From JADJOY01 sp016713535 [NCBI: Deltaproteobacteria bacterium] (GTDB lineage Bacteria > JADJOY01), in contig JADJOY010000010.1 of NCBI GenBank assembly GCA_016713535.1, forward strand, positions 186,001 through 250,000: a stretch of DNA of 64,000 nt. Direction: 5' to 3'. The notes beneath the pieces are model-generated. The model made no database searches. It saw only the letters and a program-made list of their open reading frames with translations, and had not been told where the DNA came from. Each line of letters starts with the position of its first letter. The first letter of the stretch is position 1. This document shows positions 8,530 to 17,986 of the stretch, piece by piece. A program made the position numbers and the translations under genes.

Positions 8530-9615
8530 ATGACCGTCCATCTCGACAACCTGAACATCGCCGAAGCGCGCGGCGTGCCGAGCCCCCGCGAGGTCCGCGA
8601 CCGCCTGCCGCTCACCGACGCCGCCGCCAGCACCGTGGCGGCGGGCCGCGCATCCGTCGAGGCGATCCTCGACGGCCTCGACAAGCGCGTGTTCGTGGTG
8701 GTGGGGCCGTGCTCGATCCACGACACCCGCGCCGCCCTCGAGTACGCCCAGCGCCTGCGCGCCCTCTCCGACGAGGTCGCGGACACGATGCTGGTGGTGA
8801 TGCGCGTCTATTTCGAGAAGCCGCGCACCACGGTGGGCTGGAAGGGCCTGATCAACGATCCCAATCTCGACGGCAGCTTCCGCATCAACGAGGGCCTCGC
8901 GAAGGCGCGCGAGCTCCTTCTCGCGATCAACCGCCTCGGCCTGCCCGCCGGCACCGAGGCGCTCGATCCGGTGGCGCCCCAGTACACGTCCGACCTCATC
9001 TCCTGGTACGCGATCGGCGCGCGCACCACCGAGTCGCAGACCCACCGCGAGCTCGCGTCCGGCCTCTCGGCGCCGGTCGGCTTCAAGAACTCGACCGACG
9101 GCTCGGTCCAGACCGCGGTCAACGCGCTGCAGTCGGCGGCGCGTCCACACCATTTCCTGGGCCTCACCCTCGACGGCCGCATCGCGGTCTTCGAGACCCG
9201 TGGCAACCGCTACGGCCACGTGATCCTGCGCGGCGGCGAGGGCGGCGGTCCCAACTACGACCGCGCCAGCGTGCGACGCGCCGAGCAGGCGCTCGCCAAG
9301 GCCGCGCTGCGGGGCGGGCTGGTGGTGGACTGCAGCCACGCCAACTCGGCCAAGGACCCCACACGCCAGGTGGGCGTGCTCGACGACTGCATCGACCAGA
9401 TCCACGAGGGCAACCGCTCGATCGTGGGCTTCATGCTGGAGAGCCACCTGTTCGGCGGGAATCAGCCGATCCCCAAGGACCTCGCGCAGCTCCGATACGG
9501 TGTGTCGATCACCGACGCGTGCCTGGACTGGGCGTCCACCGAGCAGGCGCTCAAGCGCGCGCACCAGCGCCTCGCTGGCGTGCTCGAGCGGCGCCTCGCG
9601 GGCGACGACGGGTGA
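8530..9615 (+). CDS. aroF: 3-deoxy-D-arabino-heptulosonate 7-phosphate (DAHP) synthase, class I (AroF/G/H type)
   Basis: The protein is 361 residues from the ATG at 8530; the frame is open to 8440 but without a better start. It condenses phosphoenolpyruvate with erythrose 4-phosphate, the first step of the shikimate pathway. Class I signatures are VVGPCSIHD (about residue 61), KPRTTVGWKGLINDP with the PEP-binding KPRT, then INEGL, GFKNSTDGS, RGGEGGGPNYD and VDCSHANSAKD. The metal-binding cysteine, histidine and aspartates of the family are in these blocks. Length matches E. coli AroG (350). Which aromatic amino acid inhibits it cannot be read from the sequence, so the aroF symbol is generic. 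Confidence 0.95.
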   Translation: MTVHLDNLNIAEARGVPSPREVRDRLPLTDAAASTVAAGRASVEAILDGLDKRVFVVVGPCSIHDTRAALEYAQRLRALSDEVADTMLVVMRVYFEKPRTTVGWKGLINDPNLDGSFRINEGLAKARELLLAINRLGLPAGTEALDPVAPQYTSDLISWYAIGARTTESQTHRELASGLSAPVGFKNSTDGSVQTAVNALQSAARPHHFLGLTLDGRIAVFETRGNRYGHVILRGGEGGGPNYDRASVRRAEQALAKAALRGGLVVDCSHANSAKDPTRQVGVLDDCIDQIHEGNRSIVGFMLESHLFGGNQPIPKDLAQLRYGVSITDACLDWASTEQALKRAHQRLAGVLERRLAGDDG

Positions 9616-9660
9616 TCGAAGTTCCCCGGCCGGCGTGCCCGCCGCGAGGGAGGTAGCAGC

Positions 9661-12147
9661 GTGAGTGAGCGGGTCACGAACACCACTCTCGAGCCGCAGT
9701 TCGTCGAGCGCATCGCCCGCGAGGTGCGCTGCCGGCCGCAGCAGGTGCAGGCCGCGTCGCAGCTCTTCGCGGAGGGCGCGACGGTGCCGTTCGTGGCGCG
9801 CTACCGCAAGGAGGCGACCGGCGGCCTCGACGACGCCTCGCTCGAGACGATCGCGCGCGGTCGCGAGTACTACCTCGAGCTCAGCGCGCGCCGCGACGCG
9901 ATCCTCGGCATCCTCGCCAAGCACGGCAAGCTGACCCCCGAGCTCGAGGCGTCGCTGCGCGCGGCGGTGACCAAGCAGGTCCTCGAGGACCTCTACCTGC
10001 CCTACAAGCCGAAGCGCAAGACGCGCGCCGCCCAGGCGATCGAGCGCGGCCTGGAGCCGCTCGCCGAGCTCTTGGTCGCGAACGCCGGCGACCGCTCGGC
10101 CGACCCGGAGGCGCTCGCCGCGCCCTACGCCGACCCACTCAAGGGGGTCCCCGACGTCGCCGCGGCCCTCGCCGGCGCCCGCGACGTGCTCGCCGAGCGC
10201 CTCGCCGAGACGTCCGCCAATCGCGCGCGGCTGCGCGAGGTGATGGCCCGCGAGGCGGTGCTGCGCACCGAGGTCGTGGAGGGCAAGAGCGCCGAGGGCA
10301 CCGTCTACCGGGACTACTACGACCACCGCGAGCCCGCGGCGCGGGTCCCCTCGCACCGCTACCTCGCGATGCTGCGCGGCGAGCACGCCAAGCTGCTCTC
10401 GGTCTCGATCGAGATCGACGACGAGGACCAGGCGAAGCGCCTCGGCGCCTCTCTCGGCGTGCCGCTCGACACTCCGTGCGGCCGCCAGCTCGCGGACGCC
10501 GCCACCGACGGCTACAAGCGCCTGCTCAGACCGGCGATCACCAACGAGCTGCGCGCGGACCTCGAGAAGAACGCCGAGCGCGAGGCGATCACGGTGTTCC
10601 GCGCCAACCTCGAGGCGCTGCTCATGCAGTCGCCGTACGGCAACCGCGCCGTCATCGGCCTCGATCCGGGCCAGCGCACCGGCTGCAAGGTGGCGGTGGT
10701 GGACGCGACCGGGAAGGTCGTCGGCCACGACGTGATCCGCCCGCTGCCACCGAGCGCCGACGAGGCGGGCGCCGCCGAGGTGCTGCTGGCGCTGGTGCGC
10801 AAGCACGACGCGAGCGCCATCGCCGTGGGAAACGGCACCGGCGGGCGCGAGACCGAGCTCTTCGCGCGCAAGGTGATCCGCGACGCCGGGCTCGGCGCCG
10901 CGGCGCCGCTGGTGGTGATCGTGCCCGAGACCGGGGCCTCCGTGTACTCGGCGTCGGCCGTGGCGCGCGAGGAGCTCAAGGGGCTCGACGTGGTGGTGCG
11001 CGGCGCGGTGTCGATCGCGCGCCGCCTCCAGGACCCGCTCGCCGAGCTGGTAAAGATCGAGCCCAAGTCGCTGGGCGTCGGCCAGTACCAGCACGACGTG
11101 AACCAGAAGGCGCTGGCGCGCGAGCTCGACGTCGCGGTGGAGTCGGTGGTGAACGCGGTCGGCGTGGAGCTCAACTCGGCGTCACCCGCGCTGCTCGGGC
11201 GGGTGTCCGGCCTCAACGAGAAGATCGCGCGCGCCATCGTCGCGCGCCGCGACACCGCCGGCGCGTTCGCGGCGCGCGAGGAGCTGCTCGCGGTGCCCGG
11301 CATCGGCATGAAGACCTTCGAGCTCGCGGCGGGCTTCCTGCGCATCCGCGACGCCTCCAACCCGCTCGACGCCACCGCCGTCCACCCCGAGCGCTACCCG
11401 GTGGTGGAGGGCATGGCCGCCGAGCTGGGAGTCGAGATCGGCGAGCTGCTCGGGAACCCGGCGCTGGTGAGCCGGCTCGACCTCGCGCGCTACGAGGACG
11501 AGTCGCAGGCGCTCGGCGCCTTCACGCTGCGCGACATCGCCGCCGAGCTCGAGCGTCCGGGGCGCGACCCGCGCCCCGACTTCAAGGCGCCAGCGTGGCG
11601 CGAGGACGTCCAGAGCCTCGAGGACCTGAAGCCGGGGATGGAACTCGAGGGGCGGGTCTCGAACGTCACCAACTTCGGCGCGTTCGTGGACGTCGGCGTC
11701 AAGCGCGACGGGCTCGTCCACCTCTCCGAGCTCAGCCACCGCCGCGTCGCCGATCCGCGCGAGCGCGTGAAGGTCGGCGACGTGGTGCGGGTCAAGGTCC
11801 TCGAGGTCGACCACGAGCGCGGTCGCGCGTCGTTCTCGATGAAGGCCCTCGAGCCCGCGCCCGCACAGCAGCAACGGCCTCCTCGGGGCGAGCGCGCGCC
11901 CGCGCCTCGCGAGCCTTCGCGCGGCGGTGGTGGTGGCCGCGGCGGCGCGCCCCAGCCCGGGCGCGGCGACGGCGGACGAGGGGCTGACCGCGATCGCCGC
12001 GGCGGACCGCGCCGCGACGCCCGCCCCGAGACGCCCCGCGTCGACCCCAAGCCGCCGCAGCGCAACGATCGCAAGCCCAAGCGCGAGTCCGCGCCCGAGC
12101 AGCACTTCACCGTCGACGACCTGCTCAAGCGCTTCAAGAGCTCATGA
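9661..12147 (+). CDS. tex: Tex, S1-domain RNA-binding transcription accessory protein
   Basis: The protein is 828 residues from a GTG at 9661, preceded by GGGAGG at 13 bases. The order is the classical Tex order. First comes an N-terminal helical region with PFVARYRKEATGGLDDASLE. Next is the YqgF-like RNase H fold starting at IGLDPGQRTGCKVAVVD (about residue 333). The tandem helix-hairpin-helix region follows (LLAVPGIGMKTFELAAGFLR), then an S1 domain (GRVSNVTNFGAFVDVGV, about residue 665). Tex binds nucleic acid and affects transcription and stress tolerance. Unusually for the family, the last roughly 95 residues form an Arg/Gly/Pro-rich tail (GGGGGRGGAPQPGRGDGGRG) that ends in a short helical motif FTVDDLLKRFK, a plausible RNA-binding extension. 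The stop overlaps the start of the kinase gene by 4 bases. Confidence 0.95.
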   Translation: MSERVTNTTLEPQFVERIAREVRCRPQQVQAASQLFAEGATVPFVARYRKEATGGLDDASLETIARGREYYLELSARRDAILGILAKHGKLTPELEASLRAAVTKQVLEDLYLPYKPKRKTRAAQAIERGLEPLAELLVANAGDRSADPEALAAPYADPLKGVPDVAAALAGARDVLAERLAETSANRARLREVMAREAVLRTEVVEGKSAEGTVYRDYYDHREPAARVPSHRYLAMLRGEHAKLLSVSIEIDDEDQAKRLGASLGVPLDTPCGRQLADAATDGYKRLLRPAITNELRADLEKNAEREAITVFRANLEALLMQSPYGNRAVIGLDPGQRTGCKVAVVDATGKVVGHDVIRPLPPSADEAGAAEVLLALVRKHDASAIAVGNGTGGRETELFARKVIRDAGLGAAAPLVVIVPETGASVYSASAVAREELKGLDVVVRGAVSIARRLQDPLAELVKIEPKSLGVGQYQHDVNQKALARELDVAVESVVNAVGVELNSASPALLGRVSGLNEKIARAIVARRDTAGAFAAREELLAVPGIGMKTFELAAGFLRIRDASNPLDATAVHPERYPVVEGMAAELGVEIGELLGNPALVSRLDLARYEDESQALGAFTLRDIAAELERPGRDPRPDFKAPAWREDVQSLEDLKPGMELEGRVSNVTNFGAFVDVGVKRDGLVHLSELSHRRVADPRERVKVGDVVRVKVLEVDHERGRASFSMKALEPAPAQQQRPPRGERAPAPREPSRGGGGGRGGAPQPGRGDGGRGADRDRRGGPRRDARPETPRVDPKPPQRNDRKPKRESAPEQHFTVDDLLKRFKSS

Positions 12148-14528
12148 CGCCGGCTCAGCCTTCGCCGCCCGTCCCGGTGCCGCAGGCCAGCGCCGCCGGC
12201 GCGGAGGAGCGCGTGCGGCAGCAGGAGCGCTTCTACACGGCGCTCCTCGAGAGCTCGTTCGACGGCGTGGCCGTGCTCGGCGGCGACGGCCGCGTCGCGT
12301 GGGTGATGCCGGGACCGGAGCGCTTCCTGGGCTACGGCTCGGAGGAGCTGCTGAGCTCCGGTGCTTTCGACCTGGTCCACCCCGACGACATCGGCGCGGC
12401 GATGGACGCGCTCGGCGAGGTGCTGCTCAGACCCGGCGGGGTGGTCGAGACCGAGGCTCGCTTCCGCCACAAGGACGGCTCGTGGCGGCGGCTCCAGGTG
12501 CGCGCCACCAACCGCCTCGACGACCCCGCGGTGCGCGGCATCGTCCTCAGCCACCGCGAGGTGCCCGAGCACCAGCAGGCGCTGCGAGCCCTGCGCAGCA
12601 GCGAGACCCGCTACCACTCGCTGATCCAGGCGATGGGCGAAGGCGTCGTGGTGATGGAGGAGCCCGGTACCATCCGCTCCGCCAACCCGGCCGCGGAGCG
12701 GATCCTCGGGCTCACGCTCGACGAGCTCCAGGGACGCACCTCGTTCGACCCGCGCTGGCGCGCGATCCGCGAGGACGGCAGCGACTTCCCGGGCGAGGAG
12801 CACCCCGCGATCGTGGCGCTGCGCACCGGCGTGCCGAGCACGGAAGCCATCATGGGCGTGCACAAGCCCGATGGCGCGCTGACCTGGATCAGCATCAACG
12901 CGCGGCTGCTGCCCGACCCCAGCGGTAGCGCCCCGCGCGCCGTCGTGGTCACGTTCGCGGACATCACCGCGCGGGTGCAGGCCAAGGACCAGCTCGAGGA
13001 AGCGCTGGCGCAGCTCCGCCGCCTGACCGACACCGTGCCCGGCGTGGTGTTCGAGTACCTCCTCGCTCCCGACGGCACGCAGCGGTTCCCGTTCATCAGC
13101 CACCGCGCCGCCGAGCTCGTCGGCGTCGAGAGCGCGGCCATCCAGCGCGACGCGCGGCTCGCGTTCCGATCGGTGCTCCCCGAGGACCTGAGCGAGATGA
13201 CGGCGCGCGGGCGCGCCGCGGTCGAGCAGCGCTCGTCGTGGAGCCACGAGTGGCGGATCCGGCGCGACGACGGCCAGATCCACTGGCTGAGCGGGCACGC
13301 GTTGCCGGAACCGCGCGCCGACGGCTCGGTGGTGTGGACCGGCTTCGTGATCGACGTGACCCACGAGAAGCGCCTCGAGCTGCGCCTCAGCCAGGCGCAG
13401 CGCATGGAGAGCGTCGGACGGCTCGCGGGGGGAGTCGCCCACGACTTCAACAACCTGCTCACCGTGGTCAGCGGCAACCTCGAGCTGCTCGCGGCGCGCG
13501 CCGGATGGCCGTCGGCGCTCGAGCCGTACGCGAACGCGATCCGCTCGGCCGCCGAGCGCGGGACGGCGTTCACGCGCCAGCTCCTCACGTTCACTCGCGA
13601 CCACGCCACCACGCCACGGCTCGTCGACCTGAACGAGCTGGTGGAGCGGATGCTGCCGCTGCTCGACCGGCTGGTCGAGGAGCGCATCGAGATCAGCGCG
13701 TCGCTCGCGCCGTCCGCGGGCTGGGTGCGCGGCGACCCGGCGCAGCTCGAGCAGCTCCTCCTCAACCTGGTCGTGAACGCCCGCGATGCGATCGAGAGCG
13801 TGGGCCACATCACGGTCGAGACCGCCGACGTCGCCATCACCGCGCAGCAGGCGGAGGACGGCGAGGTCCCCGAGGGCGAGTGGAGCATGCTCGCGGTGCG
13901 CGACACCGGCTGCGGCATCCCGCCCGAGATCCGCGAGCAGATCTTCGAGCCGTTCTTCAGCACCAAGCCGGCGGGCCAGGGCACGGGGCTCGGGCTCGCG
14001 ACCTGCTACGGCGTGGTGGCGCGCGCCGAAGGGCGGATCACGGTGGAGAGCGAGGTGGGCCGCGGCTCGGTGTTCCGCGCCTACCTGCCGCGGATCGGCG
14101 GCGCCGCGGCGGCCGCGAGCGCGGCGGCGCCGGAGCCGGCGGTGGTGAGCGGCCGCGGCGCGGTGCTGGTGGTGGAGGACGACGCCGCGGTGCGCGCCGT
14201 TGCGCGCTACACCCTGCAGCGCGCGGGCTATCCGGTGCTCGAGGCCGCCGACGGCGACGAAGCGCTGGAGGTGGCGCGCCGTCACGGCGGAGAGATCGAG
14301 GTGCTGCTCACCGACCTCGTGATGCAGCGCATGGGCGGGCTCGAGCTCGCCGAGCGGCTGCGCGCCGAGCGCCCCGACATCGCCGTGCTGGTGATGTCGG
14401 GCCACGCGATCGACGGCGCCACGTCGGCCCGGATCGCGGCGCTCGGCGCGGAGTTCCTGCCCAAGCCCTTCAAGCCGCTCGATCTGCTGCACCGCATCGG
14501 CCCGCTCGCCGGCACCAGCCGGCGGTAG
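12144..14528 (+). CDS. Soluble hybrid histidine kinase with three PAS domains and a receiver domain
   Basis: The protein is 794 residues and its ATG overlaps the tex stop (ATGA). Three PAS-type sensor modules follow one another (about residues 30-150, 155-285 and 290-410). Next come a HisKA domain with the phosphorylated histidine in [11 protein letters not shown] (about residue 434) and an HATPase domain with [10 protein letters not shown] and DTGCGIP. At the end is a receiver domain ([12 protein letters not shown], phospho-acceptor Asp in [12 protein letters not shown], about residue 722). It has no membrane span, so it senses something inside the cell. It resembles the FixL-like/PAS hybrid kinases common in deltaproteobacteria. 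There is no separate response-regulator gene beside it. Coupling to tex is unexplained. Confidence 0.92.
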   Translation: MTPAQPSPPVPVPQASAAGAEERVRQQERFYTALLESSFDGVAVLGGDGRVAWVMPGPERFLGYGSEELLSSGAFDLVHPDDIGAAMDALGEVLLRPGGVVETEARFRHKDGSWRRLQVRATNRLDDPAVRGIVLSHREVPEHQQALRALRSSETRYHSLIQAMGEGVVVMEEPGTIRSANPAAERILGLTLDELQGRTSFDPRWRAIREDGSDFPGEEHPAIVALRTGVPSTEAIMGVHKPDGALTWISINARLLPDPSGSAPRAVVVTFADITARVQAKDQLEEALAQLRRLTDTVPGVVFEYLLAPDGTQRFPFISHRAAELVGVESAAIQRDARLAFRSVLPEDLSEMTARGRAAVEQRSSWSHEWRIRRDDGQIHWLSGHALPEPRADGSVVWTGFVIDVTHEKRLELRLSQAQRMESVGRLAGGVAHDFNNLLTVVSGNLELLAARAGWPSALEPYANAIRSAAERGTAFTRQLLTFTRDHATTPRLVDLNELVERMLPLLDRLVEERIEISASLAPSAGWVRGDPAQLEQLLLNLVVNARDAIESVGHITVETADVAITAQQAEDGEVPEGEWSMLAVRDTGCGIPPEIREQIFEPFFSTKPAGQGTGLGLATCYGVVARAEGRITVESEVGRGSVFRAYLPRIGGAAAAASAAAPEPAVVSGRGAVLVVEDDAAVRAVARYTLQRAGYPVLEAADGDEALEVARRHGGEIEVLLTDLVMQRMGGLELAERLRAERPDIAVLVMSGHAIDGATSARIAALGAEFLPKPFKPLDLLHRIGPLAGTSRR

Positions 14529-14534
14529 CGGCGG

Positions 14535-15667
14535 GCGGCCGCGAAGGATCGCGGCCCTCCAGGCCAGTCGGTGGAGGGCTGCGGTCCCTCGCAGCCGCAG
14601 CGCTCGAGTCCGAGCCAACCCCGCGGCCGCGAAGGATCGCGGCCCTCCAGCCGCTCGGTGGAGGGCGGCGGTCCCTCACCGCCGCAGCGCTCGAGTCCGA
14701 GCCAACCCCGCGGCCGCGAAGGATCCCCTGGTGGAGGGCGGCGGCTAGCGGCCAACCCCGCGGCCGCGAAGGATCGCGGCCCTCCAGGCCAGTCGGTGGA
14801 GGGCTGCGGTCCCTCACCGCCGCAGCGCTCGAGTCCGAGCCAACCCCGCGGCCGCGAAGGATCGCGGCCCTCCAGGCCAGTCGGTGGAGGGCTGCGGTCC
14901 TCACGGGCGGCGCGGCCGGGGGAGGGCGGCGGCTGCCGCAGCGCTGGTCCGAGCCAACCCCGCGGCCGCGAAGGATCGCGGCCCCCTCAGGCCAGTCGGT
15001 GGAGGGCGCGGTCCCTCACCGCCGCAGCGCTCGAGTCCGAGCCAACCCCGCGGCCGCGAAGGATCGCGGCCCTCCAGCCGCTCGGTGGAGGGCGGCGGTC
15101 CCTCACCGCAGGGCGGGGGGCGGCGGTGGAGGGGGCGGTCCTCACCGCCGCAGCTGAGTCGAGCCAACCCCGCGGCCGCGAAGGATCGCGGCCCTCAGGC
15201 CAGTCGGTGGAGGGCTGCGGTCCTCACCGCCGCAGCTGAGTCGAGCCAACCCCGCGGCGCGAAGGATCGCGGCCCTCCAGGCCCAGTCGGTGGAGGGCTG
15301 CGGTCCCTCACCGCCGCGGCGCTCGAGTCCGAGCCAACCCCGCGGCCGCGAAGGATCGCGGCCCTCCAGGCCAGTCGGTGGAGGGCTGCGGTCCCTCGCA
15401 GCCGCAGCGCTCGAGTCCGAGCCAACCCCGCGGCCGCGAAGGATCGCGGCCCTCCAGGCCAGTCGGTGGAGGGCTGCGGTCCCTCGCAGCCGCGGCGCTC
15501 GAGTCCGAGCCAACCCCGCGGCCGCGAGGGATCGCGGCCCTCAGGCCAGTCGGTGGAGGGCTGCGGTCCTCGCAGCCGCAGCGCTCGAGTCCGAGCCAAC
15601 CCCGCGGCCGCGAAGGATCGCGGCCCTCCAGCCCGGCGATGGAGGGCTGCGGTCCCTCGCAGCCGAG
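14535..15667. repeat. Tandem array of about 13 degenerate 88-bp units, each two REP-like hairpins
   Basis: The unit begins GCGGCCGCGAAGGATCGCGG (14535, 14623, then about eleven more, some shortened). It holds two hairpins, a CCGCGATCCTTCGCGG type followed by CCCTCC, and a GGAGGGCTGCGGTCCCTCG type, then CAGCGCTCGAGTCCGAGCC. Unit length is 88 bp in the first copies; others have deletions or small stem changes that keep pairing (for example the CTGCG/CGCAG stem versus CGGCGGT/ACCGCCG). No gene is supported here; the apparent frames on both strands are repeat products such as RANPAAAKDRG. Confidence 0.93.
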
Positions 15668-15680
15668 GGACCGATCGGCG

Positions 15681-16079
15681 TCAGCACCCGATCCCATCGA
15701 GCGCGCGGGCCAGCGCCACCGGCGCCATCGCGACACACGGTCGTTTGCCCGCCGGCATGCCGCCGAGCTTGCGGGCGAGCGCCGCCCCGTCGATGGCGCG
15801 CGCGGCGGCCTCGTCGAGACCCTCCTCGTTCACCCACGCGGTGAGCAGCGAGGCCGCCGCGATGCACGCCGAGCACGCCTGCGCCCGGAACCCCGTCACC
15901 AGGGCGCCGCTCGCCTCGCGCCGCACGGTGATCTCGAGGAGGTCCTGGCACACCGTGCTCTTGACCCGTCCCAGCCCCTGGAAGTCCGGCACTTGGCCCA
16001 CGTTCCGCGGGTGCAGGAAGTGGTCGAGCGCCAGCTCCGAGTAGAGCGGCGAATGCATCGGCCGATCGGGCTCGCTCAC
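15681..16079 (-). CDS. NifU/IscU-type iron-sulfur scaffold-like protein
   Basis: The protein is 132 residues. It starts with a GTG at 16079 whose GTGA overlaps the stop of the upstream gene (translational coupling); an ATG 7 codons later is an alternative. It matches the IscU fold: ALDHFLHPRNVGQVPDF, then VCQDLLEITV, then ACSACIAAASLLTAWV, then LPAGKRPCVAMAP-like GGMPAGKRPCV. The three cysteine positions expected in IscU (near residue 47, the ACSAC motif, and PC near the end) are present, with the first in VCQD rather than CGD. It may build or carry Fe-S clusters, but no other isc/suf gene is adjacent, so a dedicated role is possible. Confidence 0.8.
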   Translation of the reverse strand: MSEPDRPMHSPLYSELALDHFLHPRNVGQVPDFQGLGRVKSTVCQDLLEITVRREASGALVTGFRAQACSACIAAASLLTAWVNEEGLDEAAARAIDGAALARKLGGMPAGKRPCVAMAPVALARALDGIGC

Positions 16080-16942
16080 GTCCACCCCCGCGCCGCGGCC
16101 GCCCAGCGGGCCACGTACGTCACGTCGCCGCTCGCGGCGCCGGCCCACGGCGGGCAGGTCGCGAGTGCCTCGGGAGCGAGCGGCTCCCAGCGCCCGTCGC
16201 GGACCACACCGGGCTCGCTCGGGTTCGCGACGCCGCGCGCGGCGGCGATCCGCGGCACGGGCTCGCGCTCGACATTGCCAGCGCGCGCCAAGGCATCGCC
16301 CTCCCCGAAGAGCCGCGCATCCGGGAAGCGGGCCCGCCACGCGGCGAGGCTGGCGAGCGCGGCGGGCACGCGGTCCAGGTCGGCGCCGCCGTCGCGAGCG
16401 CGCCCGTCGAGCGCATCGAAGCGCCGTCCCCCGGCCACGACCTCGAAGCCCGCGGCGAGCGGCACGCTCGGCCGGAGCGGCAGCGCGGTGCGAAGCAGCG
16501 CGATCGAGCGCGCCAGCGCGCAGTGCGCGACCACCAGCCCGCCCACGCGCGCGACGCGGCGGCGCGCCAGCGCCGCGAGCACCACGGCGTCGCCCCCGGG
16601 CAGCACCACGACCCTCGCGCTCGCCGGGTAGCGGCGCTCGCGTTCGCGCGCCACCGGGCCGAGCTCGCGGGCGGGCGCGAGCGCGAGCCACTGCCGCGCG
16701 TACGCCCAGGTGATCGCGCCGAGCACGATCACCACCGGCCAGCCGGCGCGGCCCGCGCCCCCGTGGGGCCCGCCGCGGGTAAGGATCGCGGGCGCCGCGA
16801 AGACCAGCGCGAGTGCCAGCCCGGCGCGCCGCGGCGCGCGCATCCACGGCTCGAGCGCCGCCACACCGCCCCACGCGTACACGTAGTAGAGCGCGACCCA
16901 CGCCAGCGCGAGCGCGGCACCCAGCCAGGCGAAGACGAGCAT
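16076..16942 (-). CDS. Membrane-anchored protein, possibly DUF3179-like
   Basis: The protein is 288 residues from ATG 16942. Three hydrophobic segments open it (LVFAWLGAALALAWVALYYV, then AGLALALVFAAPAIL, then WPVVIVLGAITWAYA). A soluble domain follows with VVLPGGDAVVLAALARRRVA, then VGGLVVAHCALARSIALLRT and later LASLAAWRARFPDARLFG. The HC residue pair after a hydrophobic strand, and the W-x-x-x-F-P-D-x-R-L-F end, resemble DUF3179 proteins (weak similarity, my inference). It forms a coupled two-gene unit with the NifU-like protein. Confidence 0.7.
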   Translation of the reverse strand: MLVFAWLGAALALAWVALYYVYAWGGVAALEPWMRAPRRAGLALALVFAAPAILTRGGPHGGAGRAGWPVVIVLGAITWAYARQWLALAPARELGPVARERERRYPASARVVVLPGGDAVVLAALARRRVARVGGLVVAHCALARSIALLRTALPLRPSVPLAAGFEVVAGGRRFDALDGRARDGGADLDRVPAALASLAAWRARFPDARLFGEGDALARAGNVEREPVPRIAAARGVANPSEPGVVRDGRWEPLAPEALATCPPWAGAASGDVTYVARWAAAARGWT

Positions 16943-17087
16943 CGTGGGTTCGGAGGGCGGATCCGGCGGCACGCGGCGGGGGAACCCTGCCCTACCAGCT
17001 TGGCGCGCCCGCTCGCAAGTGCGGCCTCGCGGAGCCGCGCCCGAAACGGCGCTCCTCCTCGACACGCGGAGGAGCTAGAGGATAGGC

Positions 17088-17825
17088 ATGACCATCGACG
17101 CCCGCGACCGCCTCATCCTCGCCCTCGACTTTCCGAACGACCCCGCGAACCCGGACCGGCTCATGGAGCCGGACGACGCGTTCCGCCTGATCGACGCCGT
17201 CGGCGACGACCTGCGGATCGTGAAGGTGGGCTGGCCGCTCTACCTCTCGGGAGGGACGCCGCTGGTGCGCGAGCTGATCGCGCGCGGGGTCGGTGTCTTC
17301 CTCGACCTCAAGTTCGGCGACATCGCCGAGACGGTGCGGCGGCTCGTGGAGGTGGCGGTACGCGAGAAGGTCGCGATGCTGACCCTCAACTCGGACTTCG
17401 CGGCGGTGCGCGCGGCGGCCGCGGCGCGCGGCGCGAGCAGGCTTCAGGTGCTCACGGTCACGCTGCTCACCAGCCTCGCCGAGCAGGACCTGCGCGACAT
17501 GGGGATCGGGCTCTCGGTCGAGGAGTACGTGCTGCACCGCGCCAGGGGCGCGCTCGCGGCGGGATCGAACGGGCTGATCGCCTCGGGGCGCGAGGCCCGC
17601 AAGCTGCGCGAGACCTTCGGCCGCGACTTCACCATCGTGATGCCCGGCATCCGCCCGAGCGGCGCGGCCGCCGACGACCAGCGCCGCACGGCGACGCCCG
17701 CCGAGGCCATCGAGGCGGGAGCCGACTACCTCGTGGTGGGCCGGCCGATCTGCAAGGCCGCATCGCCCCGCGCCGCGGCGCGCGCGATCCTCGACGAGAT
17801 GCAGCGCGCCTTCGACCAGCCGTGA
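17088..17825 (+). CDS. pyrF: Orotidine 5'-phosphate decarboxylase
   Basis: The protein is 245 residues, matching the 230-260 usual for bacterial PyrF. It converts OMP to UMP, the last step of de novo pyrimidine synthesis. The N-terminus LILALDFPN is the substrate-binding strand, IVKVGWPLYLSGG the next, and FLDLKFGDIAETV carries the catalytic Asp-Lys-Asp pattern (D..K..D). PGIRPSG near residue 185 and DYLVVGRPI near 220 are the phosphate-binding loops. A GGAGGAG site stands about 16 bases before the ATG and GAGGAT about 7 bases before it. The gene is followed by REP-like hairpins. The divergent position relative to the neighbouring minus-strand unit suggests a promoter between 16943 and 17087. 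Confidence 0.95.
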   Translation: MTIDARDRLILALDFPNDPANPDRLMEPDDAFRLIDAVGDDLRIVKVGWPLYLSGGTPLVRELIARGVGVFLDLKFGDIAETVRRLVEVAVREKVAMLTLNSDFAAVRAAAAARGASRLQVLTVTLLTSLAEQDLRDMGIGLSVEEYVLHRARGALAAGSNGLIASGREARKLRETFGRDFTIVMPGIRPSGAAADDQRRTATPAEAIEAGADYLVVGRPICKAASPRAAARAILDEMQRAFDQP

Positions 17826-17837
17826 ACGTCTGACTCC

Positions 17838-17975
17838 GCCCCGGCCCGCCAGGAGGCGGGCCCTCCGAAACCGGTGAGCCGGGGTCGAACGATCGAGGCG
17901 ATGCCCGCGCAGGCGCGTATCGCCGGGCACGCGACGCGTGCCCCTCCCGGGACGGCCTCCCGGCCGTCCGCCAGC
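17838..17975. repeat. Cluster of three REP-like hairpins after pyrF
   Basis: GGCCCGCCAGGAGGCGGGCC followed by CTCCGAAA, then GGCACGCGACGCGTGCC followed by CCTCCC, then GGGACGGCCTCCCGGCCGTC. These are the same three hairpin types, in a similar order, as at 3.3 and 20.6 kb. Confidence 0.85.
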
Positions 17976-17986
17976 GCGGCGGCGGA

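Noticed and set aside
8497-11094. 865-codon minus-strand frame opposite the DAHP synthase and tex genes
   Set aside because: Antisense to two strongly supported genes; composition is His/Arg/Ala-rich noise typical of GC-rich shadow frames.
14535-15667. CRISPR array
   Set aside because: Units are 88 bp with no unique spacers; the variable parts are hairpin stems, and no cas gene is near.
14529-16044. Long open frames on both strands across the 88-bp array
   Set aside because: They translate into repeat strings such as RANPAAAKDRG and PRRSSPSQPRGREG in several frames, which is what a stop-poor GC-rich repeat gives; there is no start context.
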